22,500 bases of DNA from Armadillidium nasatum (Eukaryota; Arthropoda; Malacostraca; Isopoda; Armadillidiidae). This document shows positions 1 to 22,500 of the stretch, piece by piece. The DNA lies in contig SEYY01000724.1 in assembly GCA_009176605.1 (NCBI GenBank), positions 125,321 to 147,820 of the forward strand. The letters are read 5' to 3'. The notes beneath the pieces are model-generated. The model was not told the DNA's origin. It saw only the letters and a program-made list of their open reading frames with translations, and made no database searches. Every line of letters begins with the position of its first letter. Within the stretch, counting starts at the first letter, position 1. The position numbers and the translations under genes were made by a program.

Positions 1-22
1 ATCTAAATAACGAGGTATTGTA

Positions 23-639
<617 letters not shown>

Positions 640-1290
640 AGTTTACCAAGGCAGGGTACAAGTTTTGAGAACCACAGGAGAAATCCTATCTGGACCATAC
701 GCCTTCTTAGTATTAAGCTCAGAGAGAGCAGAAGTGACGTCTTTAGAATAAATTCTAATTTTAGGCATAAATGAGTTGGAGGGGGTTGAAGAAGGTGGTA
801 TAGCTCTGGAATCGTCCAAGGTTGAATAAGAGACAAAAGTTTGAGCGAAGAGTTCAGCTTTAGAATATGGTGAAACAGCAGTTGTACTGTCGGAAGATAC
901 TAAAGAAGGGAAAGAGGAAAAAACAAAGTTAGAGTTAATTTTTTTTATTTTTTTTTTTTTTTTTTTGCAAAATGCCAGAAAGAACTTGAAGAAGAAGAAT
1001 CAGAAAGATTATTGCATTTCCTACAGAGAAAAGAGTTTTTAGTGTTACGAAGGATATATTTTGCACGATTCCGGGATGAAATATTAGTTGCGTGAGTTTC
1101 TGGAGTTTGAAGACGATGGTAATCCCTGAAGGCAACATCCCTGCTGCGGATAGCAGCGAGAACAGAGTTAAACCAAGGTTTGTTAGATTAGTGGAAGGGA
1201 AACAAAATGGAATGTACCCCTCCATGCCAGAGAGAATAACCTAGGAAATGCGTTCTGCAAACTCCAAGGGCATTCCACGTGAAATCAAAG
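640..1290 (-). mobile_element. jockey-like LINE fragment, start of reverse transcriptase (copy A)
   Basis: The minus strand carries the region between endonuclease and reverse transcriptase plus the first RT motif of a non-LTR retrotransposon. Pieces can be read in order once frameshifts are ignored: a [12 protein letters not shown] stretch near 1220, KPWFN-type and RNRAKYILRNTKNSF stretches (1000-1170), and TKKAYGPDRISPVVLK (about 670-715), which matches the KAxGPDGI motif opening the RT domain in this clade. The coding sequence carries several frameshifts and an internal A-run expansion (poly-T on the plus strand, about 940-966), so it is dead. The upstream end abuts a TA microsatellite at 1293. 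Family and clade come from memory of motifs, not a search. Confidence 0.8.
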
Positions 1291-1292
1291 AA

Positions 1293-1440
<148 letters not shown>

Positions 1441-1442
1441 AG

Positions 1443-4737
<3,295 letters not shown>

Positions 4738-4903
4738 AATCAAATTAATTTTCAATTGAAGTTTTTTAAAGATTTTCATTTGCTAATTAGAAAAGGAGTT
4801 ATAAAGAAATTTTATTAAGAAATAATCGGTATTTTAGAATTTCTTGGATATATTCTCATCCTAATTAATTAAAATTATAACAATAGTGTGGTTTACTTTT
4901 TCC
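4738..4903 (+). other. 3' flank of the docking-complex gene
   Basis: AT-rich sequence after the TAA stop, presumably the 3' UTR. No canonical AATAAA is visible; AAGAAATAATCGG near 4818 is the nearest AT-rich candidate. Confidence 0.4.
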
Positions 4904-5168
<265 letters not shown>

Positions 5169-5705
5169 CCACGCTTTCTGAATACTTCTTAAAGCATCTT
5201 TTCGATTCCATTCTAACTGATCTGGATAATATTTTCTTGAGGTGGACAAACCTTAAGAACTTCAAGTCTTTAAATGAGCAACTTCTTAATATCTCCCTGT
5301 CAAAACTACTACCCAGCTTTCCTATCTCTTTGGTGGACCTGCCTATTCACATGTTGATAACATAGATATTCTATGAGTGGACATAAAAGGTGATATATAT
5401 TTGGAACTTCATAACTTTATACATGCGTTTTGAAGAGCTGGGAGTTCTGTTCAATTTACTAAAGTATTTCTCTTCCCCACAGTTACTTAATTGTGTTTAA
5501 GGGACTCCTCGACCGGTGAATGGAGTACCGTTCCCAAGTCTGTGAGGGCTGTAAATCTTACCCATCTTTTGAATAGGGTAGGGGTAAGGTTAAAACACTA
5601 ATAAACTGTCCTTTACTTTCCAAGTATCTTAACAATTTGCCTTTGAGACACAACATTGGTGTCTACTTTTTCACTATAGGTACTACAATTTTAGATGCTC
5701 AAGAC
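5169..5705 (+). mobile_element. jockey-like LINE fragment, RT thumb to C-terminus (copy B)
   Basis: The plus strand carries decayed reverse transcriptase C-terminal sequence in several frames. In order: a DLDNIF-R-W segment (about 5220), LLNISLSKLLPSFPI (5284-5330, the ..FLPISLS.. motif after RT), EELGVLFNLLKYFSSPQLL (about 5432-5487, the KLGVLFR..FFSP.QLL motif), a GLLDR-MEYRSQV segment (about 5500-5535, equivalent to LIRPCMEY.SH.WG), and an LRHNIG...YRYYN-like remnant (5640-5700). Multiple frameshifts and stops make it non-functional. Homologous motifs recur in copies C and D. Confidence 0.75.
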
Positions 5706-6559
5706 CTTAATTAATTAATTGACTGATTAAATTTAGATTTTAAAACATATTTGGGTTTATTTTTATAGTGTAAGAATTTTTTTAGAAAACTAAAACCTTA
5801 ACACATTTCTGTAATCAAAATAAACTAAACTTTTGTTTCCTAAAATAAATGGACATAAAAGGAAAAATATTTAAATGTAGAAAATTATAAATGAAACGAA
5901 AATCAAGCTTACCTTGTAGAGTATAATTATCTTAGAAGTCAATAGTTACCCTTTAGAAGAATAATTTTCCTCAAACCTATCATGGTTCTTCTGAGGCCTC
6001 TTGATACCATAATAGTTCCAAGGTTCAAACATCTACTTAGAATTTAGGGAACAATATTAGAAGGTTATATTTAACGGTTTCAATTTTATTAAATTGATGC
6101 ACAGTCCTATTACTAGGCTTTAAAGTTAAAAGTATAAATTAAATAAAGTTAGGCTGGCTGTAGTTACATTCACTAAAGTTATATTCACTTTTTGTAGGTT
6201 TGTTAACAGTTCGTGGTTATACTACACCTTTAGCATAAAAATAAAATATGCACTATTTGGCAACATAGACAACAATAAACACTATTATGAATTACTGTAT
6301 ATTTCAGTCTGATACTTATTAAGTAAGACTGACGATTAAGTCTGAAGACTAACGACTCAATACTTAAGACTGTTACGTTTACAAATGACAAAGATATACT
6401 CCGCCAGAATTTTCATTCCAACTGTTCATTTTGCCCTTTACTTGGTTGGATGTACTTCTTTTATTTTTTAACAACATAATCCCTAGTTAAATATTATGAA
6501 CATTAGGACGATTGAACCACAAATTTCACTTGTATAAATAAATATACACATTCAGGCAT
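5706..6559. other. intergenic AT-rich sequence
   Basis: No gene or recognisable transposon. The only structure I see is an imperfect palindrome at 6305-6332 (CAGTCT ... TACTTATTAAGTA AGACTG) with further related AGTCT/AGACT motifs to 6372. Confidence 0.5.
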
Positions 6560-7775
<1,216 letters not shown>

Positions 7776-7852
7776 GTAAGCTAGCTTAAGCGCATGACGT
7801 CATACCAGATTTCGTGGAACAACTCTTTATAGCCAAAACACAGCCAGTGGAT

Positions 7853-7929
7853 CATAGACTTTAACTAAAAGTCTATGAAAATTACATAGCTTCAACGAGA
7901 GTGCACTGTCTATGTAATAAAAGTCTATG
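7853..7929. mobile_element. 77-bp MITE-like element with 8-bp target-site duplication
   Basis: The element begins CATAGACTTT and ends AAAAGTCTATG, which are inverted repeats of each other. A second inverted pair lies inside it: ATTACATAG (7881-7889) with CTATGTAAT (7910-7918). The left arm has an 18-bp insertion containing an extra AAAAGTCTATG (7867-7877). It is flanked by a perfect direct repeat CAGTGGAT at 7845-7852 and 7930-7937. Terminal inverted repeats plus an 8-bp duplication are typical of non-autonomous hAT or P-type DNA transposons. The superfamily cannot be decided from 10 terminal bases. Confidence 0.75.
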
Positions 7930-7937
7930 CAGTGGAT

Positions 7938-8085
7938 TGAGTTCGAATCTGGCAACTCTGATTCTTGATGGTGTAAGCAAGATATAGGCCCGCAAGTTTT
8001 GATTAATGATATGGAACAAAGGTTTCAGATGAAGTTTTCATTTTGGCATCTTAGCTGTTATCAGTAAACCTGAAATTTTTGGAAA
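7938..8085 (+). promoter_or_regulatory. presumed promoter/5' UTR region of TSFM
   Basis: This short stretch separates the MITE-like element from the proposed TSFM start codon. I see no TATA box at a convincing distance. A TCAGT (8061-8065), the arthropod initiator core, lies about 20 bases before the ATG, but such pentamers occur often by chance. A GAGTTCGAATCTGG string (7940-7953) resembles a tRNA-type B box without a convincing A box. Confidence 0.3.
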
Positions 8086-14163
<6,078 letters not shown>

Positions 14164-14235
14164 GCAAAAGACAAAAGTTTTTAAACTCATTTAAATATTT
14201 GTACACAATTAAAAAATAATAATTTTTATAATGTA

Positions 14236-14241
14236 AATAAA
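14236..14241 (+). terminator. polyadenylation signal AATAAA of TSFM
   Basis: AATAAA lies 73 bases after the TGA stop and is followed by a T-rich stretch and an A-run around 14255-14263, consistent with a short 3' UTR and cleavage near 14255. Confidence 0.75.
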
Positions 14242-14255
14242 CCTTTTTTATATTT

Positions 14256-15930
14256 AAAAAAAATGGTTTCCATGTATTTTAAACCTGTAACGAATGTAGT
14301 TCAGTATTTTAATAGTTGTCTTATGTGATTAGAACAAGTCTGAATACTTAGATTTTTTTCATGAACCACCAGAACGCTTCAGATAACTAATGTGTTACCT
14401 TCAGGATATAATATAAAATATATCCAGTTCCATGGTACAGCCTAAAGCGGATTGTCTCTCATTCTTAGGATTAGCATTTAAAATTAATCCTATCAAATTT
14501 TTGGAGCCTTTTTGCATTGAGGTATTCGACCTGCACCATTCACACTTTCCTTGACAACAGTCTTAATGCAGAAGCTAACCTCCCACCCAATAAGACTCCA
14601 CCTATTTGAAAATCTATTGTACTTCAGGGCCATTTTCTTTTATATGTACCAGGATTTTCATTTTAACCCAGTTTTCACTATGAATAAGTCAACAAAGTGA
14701 TCTTATTCCCCTAGGAGCTATTTGCTACCTTCAAATCACACCTCTCATCCCTTCGTAATTAATTAAGACTGTCATTTTATGCAAATGGATTGAAAAGAGA
14801 AAATATATTCTTTGGATGTTTTTTGAAGTTTTCATTTTAAAAATAATTTAGGAGCATATTTTTATTTGACATTCACTTCATTCCTTATTTTATAATATCT
14901 TTTGTTTAATCTTACACTATTTTCACCCTGTTAGAGCTCAACTATCACCTACAACCTTTTGGTTTAAATGATTGTGAGGAAATTATATGTTTGATTCTGA
15001 TTTTATTCCCTCTAATAATAGACTGTGAAATTTGTTGCGAAAACTTTCCATCTAGGAATAAAAGGTAATTATATTGTAGGTGTTTTCAGTAAGGCTAGTA
15101 GTTGAATTTTCCCCTATTATCACTATTTTCCTCAAGGAAGTTTTAGTTGCCCCCTTTAATGCTTTTTATTGTTTTTTAAAAGTTGAAAACTTGGAGACAG
15201 GAATGTCAAAAGAGATACAATTCATAAAATAAAAAAATGTGTACTATAAGAAAAGTAAACAAGAAAAGGTGGTCCTCCCAGTTTTTTTATATAAGCTATA
15301 CCAAAATGACACTTTTATTTAGTAGTACTAAGTGTGCTGCATGGACTCAATGATCAGTTGGTTTATATCCAATGCTATACAGATATGTCTTGGCTATTTT
15401 AGTTTTAAGTACGATGAATATTTTGCTATGTAATTTCAGCAAAAATGAAATTGTCTTCAGAAAAAAAAACAGATTAATTTTCGTCTTTTTAAATGTTGAA
15501 ATTAATGAGCGTTTAACAGGCTTAAAAGAATACTACGTATGAGAGGTTTGAGATGATTAACAAAATATAAGGGTGAAATTATTTACCACTATCAAGTTCT
15601 TGACAAAAAAATTTCATCGTTTGCTACACGGTCTCCATTTGTATCCCTTAATTCCAAGTTATTCACTGCATTAAGTAAAGAAATGGGGTAAACATGAGCA
15701 TTTTTTTTTTTTACATTGCGAAGACGATGGTTATCCAGAGGAAATATTTTGAAGAGACTGTTTGAAATTAGAGAAATTTTAATGTTTTTAAACCAACATT
15801 CCCCAACGTCTAAGGATGCAATATTTGAATTTAAAGAGTTTTAGTGATGTTAATTGGTTGATTAAGTTGTCCTAACCTTGGGACATTTTTTATTTTTTCA
15901 AATAAACTAAATCTTTCGTTACCCAGCAAA
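14256..15930. other. intergenic sequence
   Basis: No gene recognised. The only feature seen is 15348-15383, which matches 12293-12328 (inside LINE copy F) at 34 of 36 positions and is a probable small transposon remnant. The rest is AT-rich with no conserved frame. Confidence 0.5.
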
Positions 15931-16117
15931 AGAAATTTCATTTGTTCCTATGAAATTTCCTAGCGGAACCTTTCGTATTATAAGATCAGTTTTTTTCATA
16001 GTACCCATAGGAAAATTTTCTTTAAGGTATATTGGAAATTCCCTACGAAGCTTATAGGAACCAATGAATTTTCCTATTAAAAAACCATTGTACCCTATAG
16101 GAACCAATGAAAATTCT
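15931..16117. mobile_element. MITE-like repeat with inverted termini
   Basis: The left end AATTTCATTTGTTCCTAT (15933-15950) is the inverted counterpart, with one mismatch and one indel, of ATAGGAACCAATGAAAATT (16097-16115). A third related unit, ATAGGAACCAATGAATTTTC, lies at about 16054-16073. The whole is about 185 bp built of alternating TTCCTAT/ATAGGAA motifs. No clear target-site duplication is visible, so the transposon call is tentative. Confidence 0.5.
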
Positions 16118-16185
16118 GTGTGTTTTAAAAGTTATGGTAAATTATGAACTATTGCCTTTATCAGTCATTTTCTGTGTTAACGCAA

Positions 16186-16918
<733 letters not shown>

Positions 16919-17481
16919 GGTTACCTGTTAATAAAATAGTAAATAAGCGGGTAATAACAGTTGCTTCACCATGCGTAGTAAAATATCAGTTTTTTTTATT
17001 TTTTTATTTTTTTTTATATATTTTTTTAAGTTTTTTCTTTTTATTATGTATTTCTATTACTTTACCGTAAAGTGAAAGTATATGTAGAATGCATTTAAAC
17101 ATATTTTCAATCTTATTGAAAACTCTTCAGACTTTGATGAGTATTTTAGTTAAGAAACGCTAAATCTTAATTGTAAAAAAGCGAATTACACTATCGATGT
17201 TAAAGGTATCGTACCAGATCGAATTATTACCATGGTAATAATTCGGTGTGTCACGATACCTCTCTCTCTGTTTTTCACTATATTGAAAATATTAAGTCAA
17301 AATATGTTTAAATGCATTCTACACATATTATTACTCAATGGTAAAGTAATATACGTAATAAAAAGAAAAACTTTTTTAAAAAAAAGTAATATTTTTGCTC
17401 TGAATGGTGAAGCAACTGTTCTTCAACTCTCTCTCATTCATTTGTACAAAAATAAGCAAAATAATTTAATACCAGGTTACC
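16919..17481. repeat. long inverted repeat (foldback) with a 26-bp central palindrome
   Basis: Two arms of roughly 200-250 bp are inverted copies of each other. Anchors: 16956-16972 pairs perfectly with 17404-17420 (17 bp), and 17083-17107 pairs perfectly with 17299-17323 (25 bp). The outer GGTTACCTG pairs with CCAGGTTACC at 17472-17481, and GGTATCGT (about 17205) with ACGATACC (17259-17266). The centre 17220-17245 is a perfect 26-bp palindrome around CCATGG. The left arm has about 65 bp extra. No coding sequence and no clear target-site duplication. It is either a foldback/MITE-type DNA element or a genomic inverted duplication; a transcript through it would form a long hairpin. Confidence 0.85.
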
Positions 17482-17769
17482 TTTGACATTATTTTCTGCA
17501 ATGTACTGTAAAGGGGTAAAGGTTAAGAAGTTGTCTGGCCTTCGATATATTGAAATATCAATATATCAATGCAAATTTTTTGACATTTGTATTTTTATTA
17601 TTTAGTTTTCATTTCATTTATGCCTATTAATATTATTACTACTATTGTTATTCTAATTATTATTATTATTATTTTTGTTTAGTTTTCTAGCGTACTTAGT
17701 TTGACTTATCATTACCATAATGACTGATCCTGTCTTGTGATACAGGCCTAACTGATAGATGGAACGTTG
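17482..17769. other. intergenic sequence
   Basis: It contains a perfect 9-bp stem, 6-base loop hairpin at 17544-17567 (GATATATTG/CAATATATC) and a short ATT-rich run at about 17625-17675. Nothing else seen. Confidence 0.5.
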
Positions 17770-17942
17770 CCATAGTGTGGTTTGGTGGGGTTCATTGGGA
17801 GTTTAGCATGATAGAATTTCATGAAACGTCCCAGCGTGATCTCATTTTTATACCATTTTGGCACAGGGGATTACACTCTTGCTTATGATCCTAGAGACCA
17901 GGGTTTGAATTCCAGCGGTATAGCAGACTTTGAGTTGCAATA
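17770..17942 (+). mobile_element. SINE-like repeat with tRNA-type promoter, copy 1
   Basis: This copy aligns by eye with 18032-18220. It contains an A-box-like TGGCACAGGGG (17869-17879) and a B-box-like GGGTTTGAATTCC (17901-17913) spaced as in a tRNA gene, and ends GAGTTGCAAT. The about 100 bp before the A box (GGGAGTTTAGCATGATA ...) is shared with copy 2, so the repeat is larger than the tRNA-like core. The tRNA origin is inferred from the boxes; no cloverleaf was verified. Confidence 0.65.
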
Positions 17943-18031
17943 TTGTTTCAAATCACGAGTTAAGTTAGTGGTTCTAAAAAGGATGATGTTTAACTAGTCT
18001 GCAAGAAAGAGGATAGAACTGGCCTTGTTGT

Positions 18032-18218
18032 CCCCATATCATGGTTCAGTTGGGTGAGGTCTGTTGGGAGTTTAGCATGATAATATTCATCAGACTTCCC
18101 AGTGTGATCTCATTTTTGTACTGTCTTGGCACAGGGGATAACACTCTTGCTTACGATCCAAGAGACCAGGGTTCCAGTGTTCGAATCCTGGCAGTATAGT
18201 AGTCTTTAAGAGTTGCAA

Positions 18219-18220
<2 letters not shown>
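18032..18220 (+). mobile_element. SINE-like repeat with tRNA-type promoter, copy 2
   Basis: Direct-orientation relative of copy 1. It has TGGCACAGGGG (18127-18137) and a canonical B box GTTCGAATCC (18179-18188), with a 6-bp insertion before the B box relative to copy 1. It ends GAGTTGCAATC directly at the TA array beginning at 18221, as expected for a SINE with a simple-repeat tail. Confidence 0.7.
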
Positions 18221-18300
<80 letters not shown>

Positions 18301-18301
18301 A

Positions 18302-18399
<98 letters not shown>
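18221..18399. repeat. compound (TA)n(TTA)n microsatellite
   Basis: About 82 bp of TA followed by about 97 bp of TTA/ATT with one AATTATT interruption. It begins at the last base of the SINE-like copy 2. Confidence 0.97.
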
Positions 18400-19800
<1,401 letters not shown>

Positions 19801-20063
19801 TATATAGGCACAAGCATGTACTGTTACCATCTTCACATAGCCCACAATAAACAAGAGATTTGTTAAGTTTTAAGTGTAAAACATATACTACTGTTATTTC
19901 CTTTCCTTAGAATTTTACTATATTTCCATGAGTACCTGCAAATTTATTTGGTTTCAATCATATATCACATTTAATTGTTTTATTACAAACAGTCAAGTAT
20001 TGTAATATTTTCAGCTTTTATGTTATTAATATTTGTTATAAAAAGAAATTATTATCACGAAGT

Positions 20064-20139
20064 ATGAACCCTGCTGACTTTGGTATTAATTCATATTCAA
20101 GCAATTTCTCGCCTCATAAAAACAGTTCTCAATCCAAAG
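20064..20139 (+). CDS. candidate first coding exon of an unidentified gene
   Basis: An ATG at 20064 opens a frame (MNPADFGINSYSSNFSPHKN...) of 25 codons plus one base that ends at a consensus donor, AAAG|GTAAGT (GT at 20140-20141). The Ser/Asn/Gly-rich start resembles disordered N-terminal tails of nucleic-acid-binding proteins such as the RPA 32-kDa subunit, but that is too weak for an assignment. No partner exon was found downstream in the window; the next 700 bases are AT-rich. Confidence 0.35.
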
Positions 20140-20770
<631 letters not shown>

Positions 20771-20864
20771 AGCTTGGGTCCAAGTACAGGCCACTATACT
20801 TAAGTACAAGTACATTTCAATTTAAATTTTTTTTATATATAAATGGCACTATTGCCCATAAGCA

Positions 20865-22290
20865 TTCCTATCTTTATTTTGAAGGAGTTAGCATCTGAGT
20901 TGTCAGTTGTCCTCATTCGACTCTGTTCTTTATGCACCAATACTAATAGTTTCCCTCAGTTCTGGAAGTTTACATTTGTTGAGCTGATCTGAAAGAGTGG
21001 TAACCACTCTGATCTTTCCAATTATCGTAACATAGCTTTCACTTGTGTTGTCTTAAATCTTTAAAACACTTCTCAACTCTCATTTCATGGATCATCTACA
21101 ACCTCATTCCCTCCTTTCTGATCATCAGTACAGCTTTCAATGATTGAGGTCAACTGGTGACATACTTTCCTATCTTCTGATTTTTGTTATTCTTCTATTA
21201 AGGACTATGGGAAATCTTGAATGGTGTCACTTGAAGATATCCAAAGCTTTTGACAGGATACATTACTAGTCACTATTCTCTTAACTTCCTTCCTTTTGGT
21301 TTCCTGTTTCTCTTTGCTTACTCATGTCTTGTTTGCTCTCAGATCATTCCATATCAACAATTTGTTGATGGAATGACCTCTTACTTCTTTCCTATTAATT
21401 GCGGTGTTCCTCAGGATTCTGTTCAATCTCCAACTTTATTCTTATTGTTCATCAATTATCTCAGCTGCACTTTCAACTCTGTTCATTCTTATGCTCATGG
21501 CTCAACTCTCTATTCTTCCACTCATTACAAATCTGCCCCTTCCTTTACATCTAGTTTTTCATCTTGACTGCATCTTTCTTTTTATATTCTTGCTTATCTG
21601 GATGTGATTTTCTTGTGGGGTTGTCTTAACTTTGTGAAGTTCAACTCTTTTAAGAACTCAATTTCTTCACTCTTCCTCTCAACACCACCTTCCAACTTTA
21701 TCTCCTTCAATGTCTCTCCCAGCTCACCTGTGAACAACATAAATATTCTTTGTCAGAACATAATAAATTATCTTGGAAATCTCATTTCACAATGGCTGTT
21801 AAAGTGGTTTCATGGAATCTGGGAGTTCTCCTTAGGTTGTGGCAAATATTTCTTTTGAACAGTTTCTCTATTTATATATGGATCTTAACCCTCCCTTGTA
21901 TGGAGTACAGTTATCGCATTTTGGGAGCTCCAATTCCTCCTTGCTTTTGGATAGGGTCGAGTTTTAGGCTAAAAGACTAATAAACTGTCTTCTATATTCA
22001 AACTCACCTGAGCCTCTATCTCAATGACATAACGTTGGCGCAATCTTTTCTCTAGGTATTACAACAGCAGGTGCCTGAGGTGATTGACCTTTCACATTCC
22101 AGTGAGCCATTGCATTGACTTCGTAGCTCAATTGTTTTTGCATGAATTTTATATGAATATTGGAAACTCCAGATTTTCTCTTTATGATTCCTCCTTTCAA
22201 TTCATTTCTGCTCTGTAAAACTCCCTCCATCTGTTTTTCCTGTTGCATTTAATTTCTTTAATGCCTCCAGCTGCACTCACCTGAGAGATT
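20865..22290 (+). mobile_element. jockey-like LINE, RT through C-terminus, decayed (copy D)
   Basis: The plus strand carries the RT in several frames. In order: [10 protein letters not shown] (about 20885, cf. LK.CASEL.PVL), FPQFWK (about 20957), a SDLSNYR-IAF segment (about 21005-21045, cf. SNYRPIALT), FHGSS/SDHQYSFQ (about 21085-21140, cf. LSDHQYGFR), RSTGDILSYL, SKAFDRI (about 21245), NCGVPQDSVQSPTLFLLFIN (21399-21458), YAHGSTLYSS (about 21490, the catalytic DD replaced by HG), FLWGCLNFVKFN, SPVNNINIL (about 21727), NLGVLLRLWQ (about 21820), PCMEYSYRI and a C-terminus to about 22290. Stops and the loss of both catalytic aspartates show that it is inactive. Confidence 0.85.
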
Positions 22291-22500
22291 TGCTTTAAAC
22301 TTAGTGTTCGGTGGGTTTCCTTTTTAAAAGAGAGAATTGCAAGATCCTTGAAACATTTTACATCAAACAACTACAACCTACAATTAAATACAACACTTTC
22401 CTCCATCCCACTTCTCATTACATAATTCTTTATGCCCAACCACCTTAAACTGATTTTTCACTCACCCATTATATTCAGTTAATTTTCTCTCTTCACACAA
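22291..22500. other. sequence downstream of LINE copy D
   Basis: AT- and C-rich sequence without a recognisable frame. The first part may be 3' UTR of the LINE; no poly-A tail is visible before the window ends. Confidence 0.4.

Noticed and set aside
1248..1290. Plus-strand segment ending in IPREIKE, considered as the exon preceding 1443 because it would extend the coiled coil.
   Set aside because: The minus strand here reads as continuous LINE sequence (a WN-rich stretch followed by the GMEGYIP segment), so the plus-strand reading is probably chance.
7940..7953. GAGTTCGAATCTGG as a B box of a tRNA or SINE.
   Set aside because: No A box at proper distance, even after removing the 77-bp insertion, and no cloverleaf seen.

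Overview
The window is AT-rich, intron-containing eukaryotic DNA from an animal, most likely an arthropod. The evidence is spliced genes with GT-AG introns, a mitochondrial translation factor with its own transit-peptide exon, long (TA)n microsatellites covering roughly a tenth of the window, and decayed jockey-like and CR1-like LINE retrotransposons. From general familiarity, the main LINE type resembles elements common in crustacean genomes. No search was possible, so the taxon is an inference. I see no prokaryotic genes, CRISPR arrays or rRNA.

Layout. 1-1440: a long (TA)n tract, a minus-strand LINE fragment and a second TA tract. 1443-4737 (+): the last four exons of a coiled-coil protein that I assign to the outer dynein arm docking family (ODAD1/CCDC114/CCDC63). 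Its intron phases agree throughout. 4738-7775: its 3' flank, a compound (TTA)n(TAG)n microsatellite, one plus-strand and one minus-strand LINE copy, and another TA tract. 7853-7929: a 77-bp inverted-repeat element with a perfect 8-bp target-site duplication. 8086-14163 (+): a complete five-exon gene for mitochondrial elongation factor Ts (TSFM), about 348 residues after allowing for three single-base insertions. Its fourth intron holds a nested stack: a plus-strand LINE is interrupted by (TA)n, which in turn encloses a different minus-strand LINE 3' end with a poly-A tail. 14240-20060: noncoding sequence with a MITE-like repeat, a very long TA tract, a 563-bp long inverted repeat centred on a 26-bp perfect palindrome, two copies of a SINE-like repeat with tRNA-type promoter boxes, and a minus-strand CR1-like LINE. 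20064-20139 (+): a possible first coding exon of a third gene. 20641-22290: a TA tract and a decayed plus-strand LINE.

The two real genes do not form a functional unit. One belongs to motile cilia or flagella and the other to mitochondrial translation. What ties the window together is the close association of microsatellites with transposon junctions and splice sites. Most LINE copies, and one SINE copy, end at or are broken by a microsatellite, and several TA tracts lie within a few bases of an exon. The EF-Ts reading frame carries three +1 shifts, two of them in A-runs, which suggests base-level assembly errors rather than decay. Reading frames elsewhere should be treated with the same caution.
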